Assembly (NCBI RefSeq): GCF_012349115.1
Contig: NZ_PQIG01000082.1
Span: forward strand, 1 to 64,000
Source of the DNA: Rhizobium ruizarguesonis
GTDB lineage: Bacteria > Pseudomonadota > Alphaproteobacteria > Rhizobiales > Rhizobiaceae
Length of the DNA stretch: 64,000 nucleotides
Direction of reading: 5' to 3'
The notes under the pieces were generated by a model. That model saw only the letters and a list, made by a program, of their open reading frames with translations, searched no databases and was not told the DNA's origin. Positions 55,457-64,000 of the stretch are shown piece by piece. The translations under genes were made by a program, and so were the position numbers. The number at the start of each line of letters is the position of its first letter. Position 1 is the first letter of the stretch.

Positions 55457-56367
55457 GTCGGGCTCCGGAGACGGGTGCGCAGTTTGAGAAAGGCGCCAAG
55501 TTTGTCGAAAACCGGCATGCCGAACCGGGATAGCCTGACGAAAAGCACCAGCAGGAACACGGCATGGCCGCCGATCAGGAAGCCTTGCGGATGCAATTGG
55601 GCGCCGAGCGATTGGGCAAGGCCGAGAACGATGCCGCCGGCAAGCGTGCCCCATAGCGATCCCGCTCCGCCGATGACGGCTGCCTCGAAGGCGAAGAGAA
55701 GCTGCGGGCCGCCGGAATAAGCGCTGAAGGTTGCCCGCATCCCGAGAAAAGCACCGGCGATCCCGACCGTGACCATGGTGATCGCGGTGGCGACGGCGTT
55801 TACCCTGCGGGCGTCGATACCGACCAGTCCTGCCGTGTCGGGATCTTCCGCCGTGGCGCGGATCGCGCGACCAAGGGCAAAACGGCTCAGGAAGAACTGC
55901 AGCCCGCCGAGAATGAGGACTGCCGTCACCATCATCAGGACGGCAAGCTTGCCGACGAAGATGTGGCCCGGCAGTTGCCAGGATGCATAGGACAAGTTGC
56001 CGATGAACGGCGCGAGCGACCGGGTGTCGGCGCCGAACTGCTCGAACAGCAGGTTGTCGATGACGATCGACAGGCCGAAGGTCGTCAGGATCGGCAAGAG
56101 CGTGCCGCCGCGGGCGCTACGTTCCAGAATGAAGCGCTGCAACAGCCAGCCGACCGCCGCCATGACCGGCAACACGATCAGCAGGCCAGCGAAGGGCGAA
56201 ATGCCGAATTTGGCGGCCAGCAGCCACAGCCCGTAAGCGGCTGCGACCGCCAGGCTGCCATGCGCGAGATTGATGATCCGCATGACCGAGAACATGAAGG
56301 ACAGGCCGCAGGCGATGACGGCGTAATAGCCGCCCAGCAGAATGCCCTGGAGCAGGGTGTTGATCAC
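55453..56367 (-). CDS. livH: Branched-chain-type ABC importer permease LivH
   Basis: The 304-residue permease begins MNTLLQG-like (GTG start at 56367) with AAAGGAGCG upstream. Typical LivH features are VMRIINLAHGSLAVAAAYG and the contact loop GRAIRATAEDPDTAGLVGID. It overlaps livF by 4 nt. It forms the channel with LivM. Confidence 0.93.
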   Translation of the reverse strand: MINTLLQGILLGGYYAVIACGLSFMFSVMRIINLAHGSLAVAAAYGLWLLAAKFGISPFAGLLIVLPVMAAVGWLLQRFILERSARGGTLLPILTTFGLSIVIDNLLFEQFGADTRSLAPFIGNLSYASWQLPGHIFVGKLAVLMMVTAVLILGGLQFFLSRFALGRAIRATAEDPDTAGLVGIDARRVNAVATAITMVTVGIAGAFLGMRATFSAYSGGPQLLFAFEAAVIGGAGSLWGTLAGGIVLGLAQSLGAQLHPQGFLIGGHAVFLLVLFVRLSRFGMPVFDKLGAFLKLRTRLRSPT

Positions 56368-57092
56368 GGTGCGCTCCTTTCGCCGGCTGCCCGGTGCAAT
56401 CCGAAATAGGCTTGGGTGACGTGCTCGCGCGTGACGACGGCGGCCGGCCGGTCGAGGACGATGCGTCCTTCCAGCATGCAGATGACCCGGCTTGCCACGC
56501 TCATGGCGCGAGCGAGATCCTGCTCGACGAGCACGATGGTCGTTCCCGAGGTGAGCAGCGCCTGCAGCTGGGCGTAGACGCGATCGACGACCAGAGGCGA
56601 AAGTCCGAGCGAGACCTCGTCCAGGAGAAGAATATCGGGATTGCTCATCAGCGCCCGGCCGATCGCAGTCGCCTGCTGTTCCCCGCCCGAGAGATGTCCT
56701 GTTTTGGCGTAACGGCGGGGTTTCAGGTTCGGAAAGGCGTCGAGGACACGATCGATACTCCACTCGCCCTTGCGGCCGGAAGTCTTTCCAAGAAGCAGGT
56801 TCTCTTCCACCGTCATCTGCGAAAACAGGCGCCGGCCTTCCGGCACCAGGGCGATGCCCTTGGCGATCCGCTTGTGGGACGGGACGGCGGCCAGATCTTC
56901 GTCGTTGAGAAGGACGCGGCCGGAGGATGGCAGATGAGCGCCGGCAATCGAGCGCAGCAGCGTCGTCTTGCCCGCGCCATTTGCGCCGACCAGCGCCAGT
57001 ACCTCGCCCTTGGCAAGATCGAAACTGACCCCGCGCACCGCCTGGAGCAGGCCGTGGCGGACATCGAGGTCGCGGATGGAGAGAAGGCTCAT
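56364..57092 (-). CDS. livF: Branched-chain-type ABC importer ATPase LivF
   Basis: The 242-residue ATPase has Walker A GANGAGKTT, signature LSGGEQQATAIGRAL, Walker B ILLLDEVSLGLSP and the family-specific VPEGRRLFSQMTVEENL. It is smaller than LivG, as usual. Start overlaps the livG stop by 4 nt. Confidence 0.94.
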   Translation of the reverse strand: MSLLSIRDLDVRHGLLQAVRGVSFDLAKGEVLALVGANGAGKTTLLRSIAGAHLPSSGRVLLNDEDLAAVPSHKRIAKGIALVPEGRRLFSQMTVEENLLLGKTSGRKGEWSIDRVLDAFPNLKPRRYAKTGHLSGGEQQATAIGRALMSNPDILLLDEVSLGLSPLVVDRVYAQLQALLTSGTTIVLVEQDLARAMSVASRVICMLEGRIVLDRPAAVVTREHVTQAYFGLHRAAGERSAP

Positions 57093-57844
57093 GCGGGTGT
57101 CCCTCCGAGATAGGCCTTGACCACCTCCGCATTGCTCATGACCGTTTTCGGTTCGCCATCGGCGATGATCCTGCCGGCGTCCATGCAGATCAGCCGCTCC
57201 GCCACCTGCAGGAGGATATGAACGATATGCTCGATCCAGACGATGCCGATGCCGCGGCGGCGCAATTCGAGGATGGTTTCGACGAGTTCGCTCGCCTCGC
57301 CATCGGTCAGGCCGCCGCCGATCTCGTCGAGCAGCATCAGCCTCGGCTGCGTGGCAAGCGCACGGGCAAGCTCCAGCCGTTTGCGATCCAGCAGGCCAAG
57401 CGTGTCGGCGGGGCGGTTGGCCACTCCGAGCATGCCGCAGAGCGAAAGCGAATCCACCACGCGCTCATAGGCCTCGTCGCGGCTAGCGGCATTGCCGTGC
57501 GATGCGGCGACGAAAACATTCTCAAAAGTCGTCATGCCGCCGAAGGGCTTGGGAATCTGATGGGTCCGGACGAGCCCGGACCGGCAGCGCTCCGCCGCCG
57601 TCCGGCGCGTGACGTCGACGCCGTCGAAGGTGATGCTTCCCTCACTCGGCGGGAAGGCGCCGGCAAGCACGCTGAGCAGGGTCGTCTTGCCCGCGCCGTT
57701 CGGCCCGACAATGCCGACCGCCTCGCCATCGCCCATGGAAAAATCCAGATTCTCCAGCACCACCAGCGCGCCGAACCGCTTGTGGATTCCCTTGGCCGAG
57801 AGAAAGGCTCCCCCCGGCCGATTATGAGCTTCCCGCTGCAGCAC
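57089..57844 (-). CDS. livG: Branched-chain-type ABC importer ATPase LivG
   Basis: The 251-residue ATPase has Walker A GPNGAGKTT, the LivG-type FENVFVAASHG, a degenerate signature LLDRKRLELARALA, Walker B LMLLDEIGGGLTD and the switch region WIEHIVH. The signature lacks the usual SGG (it reads LGLLDRKRLE), which is common in LivG. It ends 4 nt into livF. Confidence 0.93.
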   Translation of the reverse strand: MLQREAHNRPGGAFLSAKGIHKRFGALVVLENLDFSMGDGEAVGIVGPNGAGKTTLLSVLAGAFPPSEGSITFDGVDVTRRTAAERCRSGLVRTHQIPKPFGGMTTFENVFVAASHGNAASRDEAYERVVDSLSLCGMLGVANRPADTLGLLDRKRLELARALATQPRLMLLDEIGGGLTDGEASELVETILELRRRGIGIVWIEHIVHILLQVAERLICMDAGRIIADGEPKTVMSNAEVVKAYLGGTPA

Positions 57845-57850
57845 TGTGCG

Positions 57851-59170
57851 TTACCCGTTATAGGCGGTGAGCTTGGCGCCGACCGGGACATTGGGGTCGG
57901 TGGCGTTTTCGGTGACGACGTAGTCGAGCGCGAATTTCGAGCCCTCCGGCGCTTTCACCCACTGCGTGCCGATGATCGGTCCGGGAGAGACGTTGGCGAC
58001 GGGGCCGCTGGTGAAGTCGACCTTGCCGGCGATCGTGGTGGTCTTCAGCGTGCTGATCGCTTTGGCGACGGCCTCTTTGCTCTTGACGTCGGTGCTCGCC
58101 TTCAGCGCATCGAAGCCGGCGTCGAGAAGCGCAAGGCTGGCGCCGAGCTGCTGCGTCCACTGCTTGCCGCTGGCCGTCTCATAGCCGTCGGCGAGTTCGG
58201 TTCCGGAGACACCCGTGAGCGTGGATTTATAGGGGAAGGCCTTGTGCCAGTAGGCGGCGCTGCCGATGTTCAGGCCGAGGTCGCCGAGCGCCTCGATGTC
58301 GGACGGAAACAGGCCCGTCTTGGCGATTTGGCAGATCTTGATCTGCTGGGTGAGGCCCTGCTGCGCGGCCTGACGCCAGAAGGCGGCGAAATCAGGCGGT
58401 ATCGGGAACGAATTGAAGATCTCCACGCCCTCCTGCCTGAAGAGAGCGATCTGCGCGGTAAAGTCGGTGGTTCCGGTTTCATAGGCTCCGGGATCGACGA
58501 TGGTGAAGCCGGCCTTGGCGAGTGCCGGCGCCAGATGGGTGCGGATCGCATTGCCGTCGGCGTCGTTGGGATACATGACGCCGACCTTCTTGTTGGTCTC
58601 GATCAGGTTCCACTGCGAAACGTAGGCCTTGTGGAACTCTTCGACGCCGAAGCCGAAATGATAGGTCCACTTGAACGGCGAGGGCGCGCCCGGCTTGGCG
58701 CCGCGGCCGAAATACCAGGCTTCCCAGGGCATGACCGTCGAGAGGCAGGGAATGCCGGCCGCTTCGCAGGCATCGGCCACCGGATTGATGGTTTCGGGCG
58801 TCGAGACGGCGAGCATCAGGTCGATCGCCTGGTTGTTGATCAGGTCCTTCGCCAACTGGCCGGCACGCGATGGATCGGACTGGGTGTCCTGGTCGAGGAT
58901 CTCAACCTTCCAGGTCTTGCCGCCTGCCTGCAGGCCGTTCGCCAGCGCCTTGCGCGCCAGTTCCAGCACGTAGCCGTCCGTCTCGCCGAAGCCGCCGAGA
59001 GGGCCGGTGCGCGGGCTGATGAAGCCGACCTTCAACGTATCGCCGCTCTCAGCGAAGGCCGTGCGGCCGGAAAGCGCCAGCGCCGCGCCGCCCGCCACGG
59101 TCGATGCGATGAAAGACCGGCGGCTCAGCGATGCCGTGTTGAATTTACCGCTGCGGAAAATGCCGTTCAT
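57851..59170 (-). CDS. Branched-chain-type ABC substrate-binding protein (LivJ/LivK family)
   Basis: This 439-residue periplasmic binding protein has a Tat-type signal (SRRSFIASTVAGGAALALSG). The family 6 periplasmic fold shows as KVGFISPRTGPLGGFGE, DQDTQSDPSRA, AVSTPETINPVADACEA and VGVMYPNDADGNA. The type binds amino acids, amides, urea or aromatic acids. It is six nt upstream of livG. Substrate identity is not evident. Confidence 0.92.
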   Translation of the reverse strand: MNGIFRSGKFNTASLSRRSFIASTVAGGAALALSGRTAFAESGDTLKVGFISPRTGPLGGFGETDGYVLELARKALANGLQAGGKTWKVEILDQDTQSDPSRAGQLAKDLINNQAIDLMLAVSTPETINPVADACEAAGIPCLSTVMPWEAWYFGRGAKPGAPSPFKWTYHFGFGVEEFHKAYVSQWNLIETNKKVGVMYPNDADGNAIRTHLAPALAKAGFTIVDPGAYETGTTDFTAQIALFRQEGVEIFNSFPIPPDFAAFWRQAAQQGLTQQIKICQIAKTGLFPSDIEALGDLGLNIGSAAYWHKAFPYKSTLTGVSGTELADGYETASGKQWTQQLGASLALLDAGFDALKASTDVKSKEAVAKAISTLKTTTIAGKVDFTSGPVANVSPGPIIGTQWVKAPEGSKFALDYVVTENATDPNVPVGAKLTAYNG

Positions 59171-59237
59171 GAATCATTCCTCCCTCTTGATCGGGCCTCC
59201 CAGCCCGTTCCCATTGTTCATTTCGGCCGATCTCAAT

Positions 59238-60701
59238 TCAGATCGGGTAGTGCCGTTTTCCCGAGGCCATGGTGATCCATCTGAGCTCGGTGAATTCATC
59301 GATCGCGGCCTTGCCGCCGAAGCGGCCGTAGCCGCTTGATTTGACGCCGCCGAAGGGCATTTGCGGCTCGTCGGAGACGGTGGCTTCGTTGATGTGGCAG
59401 ATGCCGGATTCGAGCCGCATGGCGACGGCAAGTGCTGCATTGACGTCGGCGCTGAAGACGGCGGCCGACAACCCGTATTCATTGTCGTTGGCAACCGTTA
59501 CGGCCTCGTCGACGCTGCCGACCCGGATGATCGCGGCGACCGGTCCAAAACTCTCCTCGCGGTAGAGGCGCATGGCAGGCGTCACGTGATCAATGACGGT
59601 CGCGTCCATCAGCGTGCCGTTGGCCTGGCCGCCGCAGACGAGCACCGCGCCCTTTTGCAGGGCATCATCGACGAGCGACCGGACGCGTCGGACGGCCTCA
59701 GTGTTGATCAGCGTGCCGAGCGGCGTGTTGCCGTCCGTGGGATTGCCGGCGACGAGGGTTGCCGCTTTCGTGCGGAATTTGCCGACAAAGCCGTCGGCGA
59801 TCTCGTCCATCAGGATGATCCGTTCGGTCGACATGCAGATCTGGCCCTGGTTCATGAAGGCGCCGAAGGCGGCCGCACGTACGGCCTCGTCGATATCGGC
59901 GTCGGCAAGGACGATGAACGGCGCCTTGCCGCCGAGTTCGAGCAGGCAGCGCTTGAGATGCCTTGCCGCGGACTCGGCAATGATCCGGCCGACACGGGTG
60001 GAGCCGGTGAAGTTGATGCGGCGCACCGCGGGATGGGCGATCAGGGCGTCGACGACAGCGGCGGCATCGCTCGGCGCATTGGAAACGACATTGATGACGC
60101 CGCGCGGAAAGCCGGCGTCACACAGAATGTCGCCGATCAGGCCATGGGTCTTCGGGCAGAGTTCGGAAGCCTTGAGGACGACGGTGTTACCGCAGGCAAG
60201 CGGCATGGCAACGGCGCGGGTGCCGAGAATAATAGGTGCATTCCAGGGGGCAATGCCGACGCAGACGCCTGCCGGCTGGCGGACCGCCATGGCGAGGCTT
60301 CCCGGAATGCCTGAAGGAATGAGCTCGCCTGATATTTGCGTGGTCATCGCCGCCGCCTCTCGAAGAATATCCGCGCCAAGGCCGCAATTGATCGCCGCCC
60401 ACTGCGCGGTGGCGCCGGTTTCGCCGGTCATGGCGGCAACGAGTTCGGATGTGCGGGCCTCCAGGATGTCGGCTGCGGCATTCAGAAGCCTGCGCCGTTC
60501 GCCCGGGCCGGTCTGCGACCAGTCCGGAAAGGCTGCTGCTGCCGCATTGGCTGCCCTCGTCATGTCGGCAACGGATCCTGCCGAGGCGATCGTTGCGACG
60601 TCGCCGGTCAACGGATCGATGCGTTCGAAGGTGGCCCCTTCGGAAGCGTCCATCGCCTCGTTGTTGATCATCAGCTTTGCCGCGAACACTGTTCCACCCA
60701 T
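59238..60701 (-). CDS. NAD(P)-dependent aldehyde dehydrogenase, first gene of the operon
   Basis: The 487-residue paralogue of the ALDH at 52124-53569 keeps all catalytic motifs (IAPWNAPIILGTRAVAMP, LELGGKAPF, GQICMSTER, MPFGGVKSSGYGRFGG). ATG 60701 is the best-looking ATG, but GTG 60689 would give the same N-terminal length as the paralogue. A pair of 13-bp direct repeats lies just upstream. As the first gene it is probably the target of the divergent AraC regulator. Confidence 0.9.
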   Translation of the reverse strand: MGGTVFAAKLMINNEAMDASEGATFERIDPLTGDVATIASAGSVADMTRAANAAAAAFPDWSQTGPGERRRLLNAAADILEARTSELVAAMTGETGATAQWAAINCGLGADILREAAAMTTQISGELIPSGIPGSLAMAVRQPAGVCVGIAPWNAPIILGTRAVAMPLACGNTVVLKASELCPKTHGLIGDILCDAGFPRGVINVVSNAPSDAAAVVDALIAHPAVRRINFTGSTRVGRIIAESAARHLKRCLLELGGKAPFIVLADADIDEAVRAAAFGAFMNQGQICMSTERIILMDEIADGFVGKFRTKAATLVAGNPTDGNTPLGTLINTEAVRRVRSLVDDALQKGAVLVCGGQANGTLMDATVIDHVTPAMRLYREESFGPVAAIIRVGSVDEAVTVANDNEYGLSAAVFSADVNAALAVAMRLESGICHINEATVSDEPQMPFGGVKSSGYGRFGGKAAIDEFTELRWITMASGKRHYPI

Positions 60702-60707
60702 TTGCCA

Positions 60708-60733
60708 CGTATTGGCGCCACGTGTTGGCGCCA
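60708..60733. repeat. Tandem 13-bp direct repeat before the ALDH gene
   Basis: CGTATTGGCGCCA (60708-60720) is followed at once by CGTGTTGGCGCCA (60721-60733), one mismatch. AraC-type activators commonly bind direct repeats. The repeat sits in the 248-base gap between the ALDH operon and the araC-type gene, seven bases before the ALDH ATG. Confidence 0.6.
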
Positions 60734-60949
60734 GATGCTGGTTTGCGTTGTTGCCATGGGAGAAAACGAGCGGACGCGGCGCCACGAGGGCTGCCTCACC
60801 GTTCCTGCATCTGTTGAAGTGCCTCCTCCCAAAGGCTGATGGGGATAAGGTTACGCCGATCGAGTGTGGATGGAATGCGATTTATTGGGTTAATATTGTA
60901 ATTATCCGGCGATTACCGCATTGTTTGCTGCGGGAATGGAGGAAAAGCG

Positions 60950-61849
60950 TTGGCAACGGACGGGGGGATTCATCACTATGCCAGGGGCGAGTGGCACGGG
61001 CCGTCACTGTCGCACCGGCGCATCCGTTTTCAAAAGGGACTGTATTCAGATTTCCACCATTTCCTTCTGCTCGGGGAGGGGAGCGGGGAGCTTCACTTCG
61101 ACAATGGCGAGCATCGGCCGCTGCACGGACCGTTGCTCGCCTTCCTGCCGCCGCAGGCGCGATGCGACCTGTCGATATCAGCTGGAACCGCGGCTCATCT
61201 GGTCGGCGCTTCGCCGCAGATCATGGTCGATGCGATCGGCGACAAGGTGGAATCCTATTCGCTGCGCATCTTCACCGAACAGCGCAAGCTGGTCGAGGCA
61301 TTGGATCCCTTGGCTGTGGCCGAAATCAGCCCGCTGATTTCTGGTTTCGTGCGGGAACTCGGCGATCCCTCCCGCTCCTCCTGGATGGTCGCATCCGCTT
61401 ACATCAGGCTCATCCTGATGGCGCTTTGGCGTGGGTCCGATGGCGAAAGAAGCGAGCAGCGCGGGCAGGGCGAAGTGGGATCGATTCTGCAGAGATATCG
61501 GCAGCTGGTCGAGGCGGGTTTCCGCCAGCACCGGCCGATCAGCGATTATGCCGCGGAGTTGGGCGTCACGGCCGACCGGCTTCATTCCATCTGCCAAAGG
61601 GCGCTCGGCCGCTCGCCGATCCAGCTGCTGCATGAGCGCGTGGTGCAGGAGGCAAAGCTGAGATTGGAGCGGTCGGCCCGCAATATCCAGGAAATCTCCG
61701 ACAGCCTCGGCTTTCGCGACCCGACCTATTTCAGCCATTTCTTCAAGCGCAAGACCGGGCTTTCGCCCGCCGGCTACCGTGAGATCGCCCGCGCTTCAGC
61801 CGGCTTGGAAAACAGCATGCTGTCTTCGGGCTATGCCGATTGGCCTTAA
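60950..61849 (+). CDS. AraC-family transcriptional regulator
   Basis: The 299-residue protein has an N-terminal cupin-like sensing domain (FHHFLLLGEGSGELHFDNG) and a C-terminal double helix-turn-helix (RPISDYAAELGVTADRLHSI, IQEISDSLGFRDPTYFSHFF, KRKTGLSPAGYR). It is divergent from the ALDH/Liv operon and probably activates it in response to the substrate. The start is TTG 60950, nine bases after GGAGG; no nearby ATG fits. Confidence 0.9.
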   Translation: MATDGGIHHYARGEWHGPSLSHRRIRFQKGLYSDFHHFLLLGEGSGELHFDNGEHRPLHGPLLAFLPPQARCDLSISAGTAAHLVGASPQIMVDAIGDKVESYSLRIFTEQRKLVEALDPLAVAEISPLISGFVRELGDPSRSSWMVASAYIRLILMALWRGSDGERSEQRGQGEVGSILQRYRQLVEAGFRQHRPISDYAAELGVTADRLHSICQRALGRSPIQLLHERVVQEAKLRLERSARNIQEISDSLGFRDPTYFSHFFKRKTGLSPAGYREIARASAGLENSMLSSGYADWP

Positions 61850-62069
61850 GTTCAGAACTCGTCGACTGAATGGGACTGCAATTCACCCTAAAAGTGAGCG
61901 TGCGCATTGGAATTAAAATCAAAGTTTGTTTTCATCTATATTTAAAAGCAAGAAGACCAATGAGAACCGTTGGTCACCGAGATCGCAGCAATCCGCTTTT
62001 AAGCCGTCGCCCGCAATAGCCGCGAGGGGTGCGCGCTCCATGGAGGAGACGCACACCGTCACACAACTA

Positions 62070-62816
62070 TCAGCGAAAACCGCCGCTGGCGGCCAATCGT
62101 TCGCCGCTCAGCCAGCGGGCATCGTCGGAAGCGAGGAAGACGGCGACACCGGCGATATCGTCCGGCTGGCCGATGCGGCCGAGCGGCGTCTGGGCGACCA
62201 GGGTCTCTTCGAAATCCGAGCCGATGACGCCGGCCGAGTGCGTGCCCTCGGTTTCGACTATCCCTGGCAGGATGGCGTTGACGCGGATCTTGCGCGGGCC
62301 GAGTTCCTTGGCAAGCACGCTGTTGATGCCCTCGACGGCTCCCTTCGTCCCGGTATAGACGGCGGAGGCCGGCGGCGCCAGACTGGTGACCACCGAGGAG
62401 ATGTTGATGATGCTGCCGCCCTCGCCGAGATGCTTGACCGCTGCCTGGGTGGTCAAGAGAACGCCGAGAACATTCACGTCGAACATGCGACGATACTGGT
62501 CCTCGGTCACCTCACCGATCGGCGCGAATTCATAGACGCCGGAATTGTTGACCAGCACATCGAGCTTGCCGAACTCCTTGACCGCAGCATCGACCAGTCC
62601 CTGTGCCTCACTGGCCTTCGAAACATCGCCCTGCACCGCGATGGCTTTGCCACCGGCCGCGCTGATCGCCTGAACGACGGCGTCCGCTCCCGCCTTGCTC
62701 GAGGCGTAGTTGACCACCACTTGCGCACCCTCTGCTGCGAACGCCTTGGCAATCGCAGCGCCAATGCCTTTGGAGGCGCCCGTTACGACAGCGACCTTTC
62801 CTGTGAGCTTAGCCAT
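62070..62816 (-). CDS. Short-chain dehydrogenase/reductase (glucose/3-oxoacyl type)
   Basis: The 248-residue classical SDR has TGASKGIG, NNSGVYEFAP, INISSVV and the catalytic YTGTK, with the C-terminal RWLSGERLAASGGFR. Such proteins use NADP(H); the substrate cannot be read from sequence. The gene is divergent from an ArsR-type regulator 107 nt away, which probably controls it. It is unrelated in detail to the SDR at 53593-54378. Confidence 0.88.
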   Translation of the reverse strand: MAKLTGKVAVVTGASKGIGAAIAKAFAAEGAQVVVNYASSKAGADAVVQAISAAGGKAIAVQGDVSKASEAQGLVDAAVKEFGKLDVLVNNSGVYEFAPIGEVTEDQYRRMFDVNVLGVLLTTQAAVKHLGEGGSIINISSVVTSLAPPASAVYTGTKGAVEGINSVLAKELGPRKIRVNAILPGIVETEGTHSAGVIGSDFEETLVAQTPLGRIGQPDDIAGVAVFLASDDARWLSGERLAASGGFR

Positions 62817-62923
62817 TTATCGTTCCTTCCGATCTGGATAGCCGCCGGGATTGGCAAGCTTGTTCCATAGTTCAGAAATTCGGAACTGTTGATCTCGATG
62901 TCAAGGGACGCTATATAAAATTC

Positions 62924-63268
62924 ATGAGACCGCTCTTTCACCCAGCCCTGGAGGACATCAAGCCCGAGGCGATCCTCTATGCGCTGTCCGATCCGGAGCG
63001 CGTTGCCATTTATGCAAAGCTTGCCGGCGCCAGCGGTGGCGGGACGTGCTCTGCGCTTGCCGATCTCGGCGACCGCGTCATTCCAAAGTCGTCGCTGTCC
63101 AACCATTTCAAGGTGCTGCGCGAGTCCGGGCTGATCGTGAGCGAGCGCCAGGGCGTGGAGATGCGCAATCAAACGCGCTGCACCGAGCTGGACGAACGCT
63201 TCCCGGGCCTGATCAAGGCCATTCTGACGGCTTACGGCCAGCTTCCAGGGCAGCCGAAGACGGATTGA
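62924..63268 (+). CDS. ArsR-type helix-turn-helix regulator
   Basis: The 114-residue protein has a winged helix-turn-helix (LSDPERVAIYAKLA, then SSLSNHFKVLRESGLIVSERQG). It lacks the cysteine metal-binding box of true arsenic sensors, apart from C42 and C86, so it may respond to a redox or organic signal. It is divergent from the SDR gene and shares its promoter region. Confidence 0.85.
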   Translation: MRPLFHPALEDIKPEAILYALSDPERVAIYAKLAGASGGGTCSALADLGDRVIPKSSLSNHFKVLRESGLIVSERQGVEMRNQTRCTELDERFPGLIKAILTAYGQLPGQPKTD

Positions 63269-63341
63269 CGACCCTCTTCAGCCCTCTGCGCATCAGAAAA
63301 ACGCGTGGGGCCGCAGGCAGGTCGGCAACAGCGAAGCGGGC

Positions 63342-63827
63342 TCAGCTTGCCTTGTATATCCGCTTCAACGCTGCCAGCAGCGCATCCATTTCGTCGCGCG
63401 AAAATAGGTCGATGAAACGCTGCTCGTGCTTGTCGATCAGCTCACGCGCCCGCGCGAGCATTGCGCGTCCCGCCTTCGTCAGATGAAGTTCCTGGCGCCG
63501 GCGGTCCGCCGCGGAGGGGCGGCGCTCGATCAGGTCGCGGGCGGCCAGCCTATTGACGAGGGCCATCATCGTCGCCCGGTCGGTGCCGAGCGTATTGGCA
63601 AGGTCGATCTGCGATGCGCCCGGATTGCCGGCGACGAGTTCCATCACCGCCAGCTGCTTCTGCGTCAGCGCCAGCTCCTCCATGGTTTCGGCGAAGTCGC
63701 GATAGACTGCGACATGCGCCATGCGCAGATGAAACCCCATCAGATCACCTAGCCTGCCGACGTCGAGGCCCGGCGTCACGGGAGCATCTTCGCCCTCGAA
63801 ATCGTCCATCGGTGGTTTTGTGCTCAT
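63342..63827 (-). CDS. MarR-family transcriptional regulator
   Basis: The 161-residue protein shows the MarR winged helix-turn-helix (ASQIDLANTLGTDRATMMALVNRL, split by the turn) with the wing ERRPSAADRRRQELHLT. The start is ATG 63827; six upstream codons are in frame but lack a ribosome-binding site. It is unrelated to GraR in sequence detail. Its target is unknown, but the A+T-rich 63828-64000 stretch upstream is the likely operator region. Confidence 0.88.
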   Translation of the reverse strand: MSTKPPMDDFEGEDAPVTPGLDVGRLGDLMGFHLRMAHVAVYRDFAETMEELALTQKQLAVMELVAGNPGASQIDLANTLGTDRATMMALVNRLAARDLIERRPSAADRRRQELHLTKAGRAMLARARELIDKHEQRFIDLFSRDEMDALLAALKRIYKAS

Positions 63828-63969
63828 CGTTCGTTCTCGCCTCATCCAGGCGCCATAACCATCAAAATCAGCAGGTTAGTCAATATCCGTATTGCGGATT
63901 TCCCCGCGCCATTCGAGCGATCGGATTTGCCTTAAACAGCCTCTTGCATCTTGCTGGGGAAAGATATTA

Positions 63970-63984
63970 GTATGTGTTGCATAC
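63970..63984. promoter_or_regulatory. Small palindrome near the window edge
   Basis: GTATG (63970-63974) and CATAC (63980-63984) flank TGTTG. Such sites are typical of GntR or MarR operators before a gene that would start beyond the window. The evidence is only the repeat and the A+T-rich setting. Confidence 0.35.
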
Positions 63985-64000
63985 AAATTTGATGCCTGCC

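Noticed and set aside
57218..59275. A 685-codon plus-strand open frame across livG and the Liv binding protein
   Set aside because: It spans two convincing minus-strand genes and has shadow-type composition with no motif.
59593..61635. A 680-codon plus-strand open frame covering the ALDH gene and part of the AraC gene
   Set aside because: The minus-strand ALDH and the plus-strand AraC protein in another frame explain the region; the long frame has no domain.

Overview
The window reads as an alpha-proteobacterial, Rhizobium-type genome segment of about 64 kb. The evidence is high-GC coding sequence with many 4-nt ATGA overlaps, a type VI secretion (T6SS) locus in the impA-impN order known from Rhizobium leguminosarum, and a gamma-resorcylate gene set in the order known as gra in Rhizobium sp. 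MTP-10005. The mix of ligD, catabolic operons, ABC importers and T6SS suits accessory replicon (large plasmid or chromid) or accessory chromosome content. That placement is inference. I see no rRNA, tRNA, CRISPR array or insertion sequence.

Layout. 1-2062: 3' part of ligD. 2109-8629: a GntR/FadR regulator with a perfect palindrome over its promoter, a DenD-like dehydrogenase, and a CUT1-type sugar ABC importer (ATPase, binding protein, two permeases). 8822-15990: a complete gamma-resorcylate (2,6-dihydroxybenzoate) pathway: graK transporter and graR MarR regulator on the minus strand, then graD-graA-graF-graC-graB-graE on the plus strand, with two copies of a TTGCAnnTGCAA palindrome as the likely GraR operator. 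16099-18539: cysE, an orphan SsuA-like binding protein and a DUF488 gene. 18816-19955: a polysaccharide-export lipoprotein.

19952-51971: the T6SS in two divergent operons. The minus-strand operon reads tssA, tssB, tssC, a second tssC, tagJ, tssE, tssF, tssG, fha, tssK, tssL, tssM, tagF-pppA fusion, ppkA. The plus-strand operon reads clpV, hcp, two unrecognised genes (a candidate effector/immunity pair), vgrG, a DUF2169 adaptor, a PAAR-like protein with a C-terminal HHxxxD nuclease-like toxin, its probable beta-propeller immunity protein, then a decaying tail with two frameshifted genes. tssJ is absent. PpkA, Fha, TagF-PppA and a threonine at TssL position 14 suggest threonine-phosphorylation control as in Agrobacterium tumefaciens. 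Strong hairpins follow tssC and hcp, the genes for the two most abundant tube/sheath proteins.

52124-60701: a minus-strand operon for uptake and oxidation of an unknown, perhaps aromatic, compound: two paralogous aldehyde dehydrogenases flank a branched-chain-type ABC importer and a short-chain dehydrogenase. A divergent AraC regulator (60950-61849) is the probable activator. 62070-63827: a second short-chain dehydrogenase, a divergent ArsR-type regulator and a MarR regulator. The last 150 bases hold a small palindrome near the edge and no gene I can call.

The items most worth following up are the candidate effector/immunity pair at 42289-44307, the toxin module at 46611-50289, the degenerate phosphatase domain of TagF-PppA, and the 17-bp hairpin between the two tssC genes.
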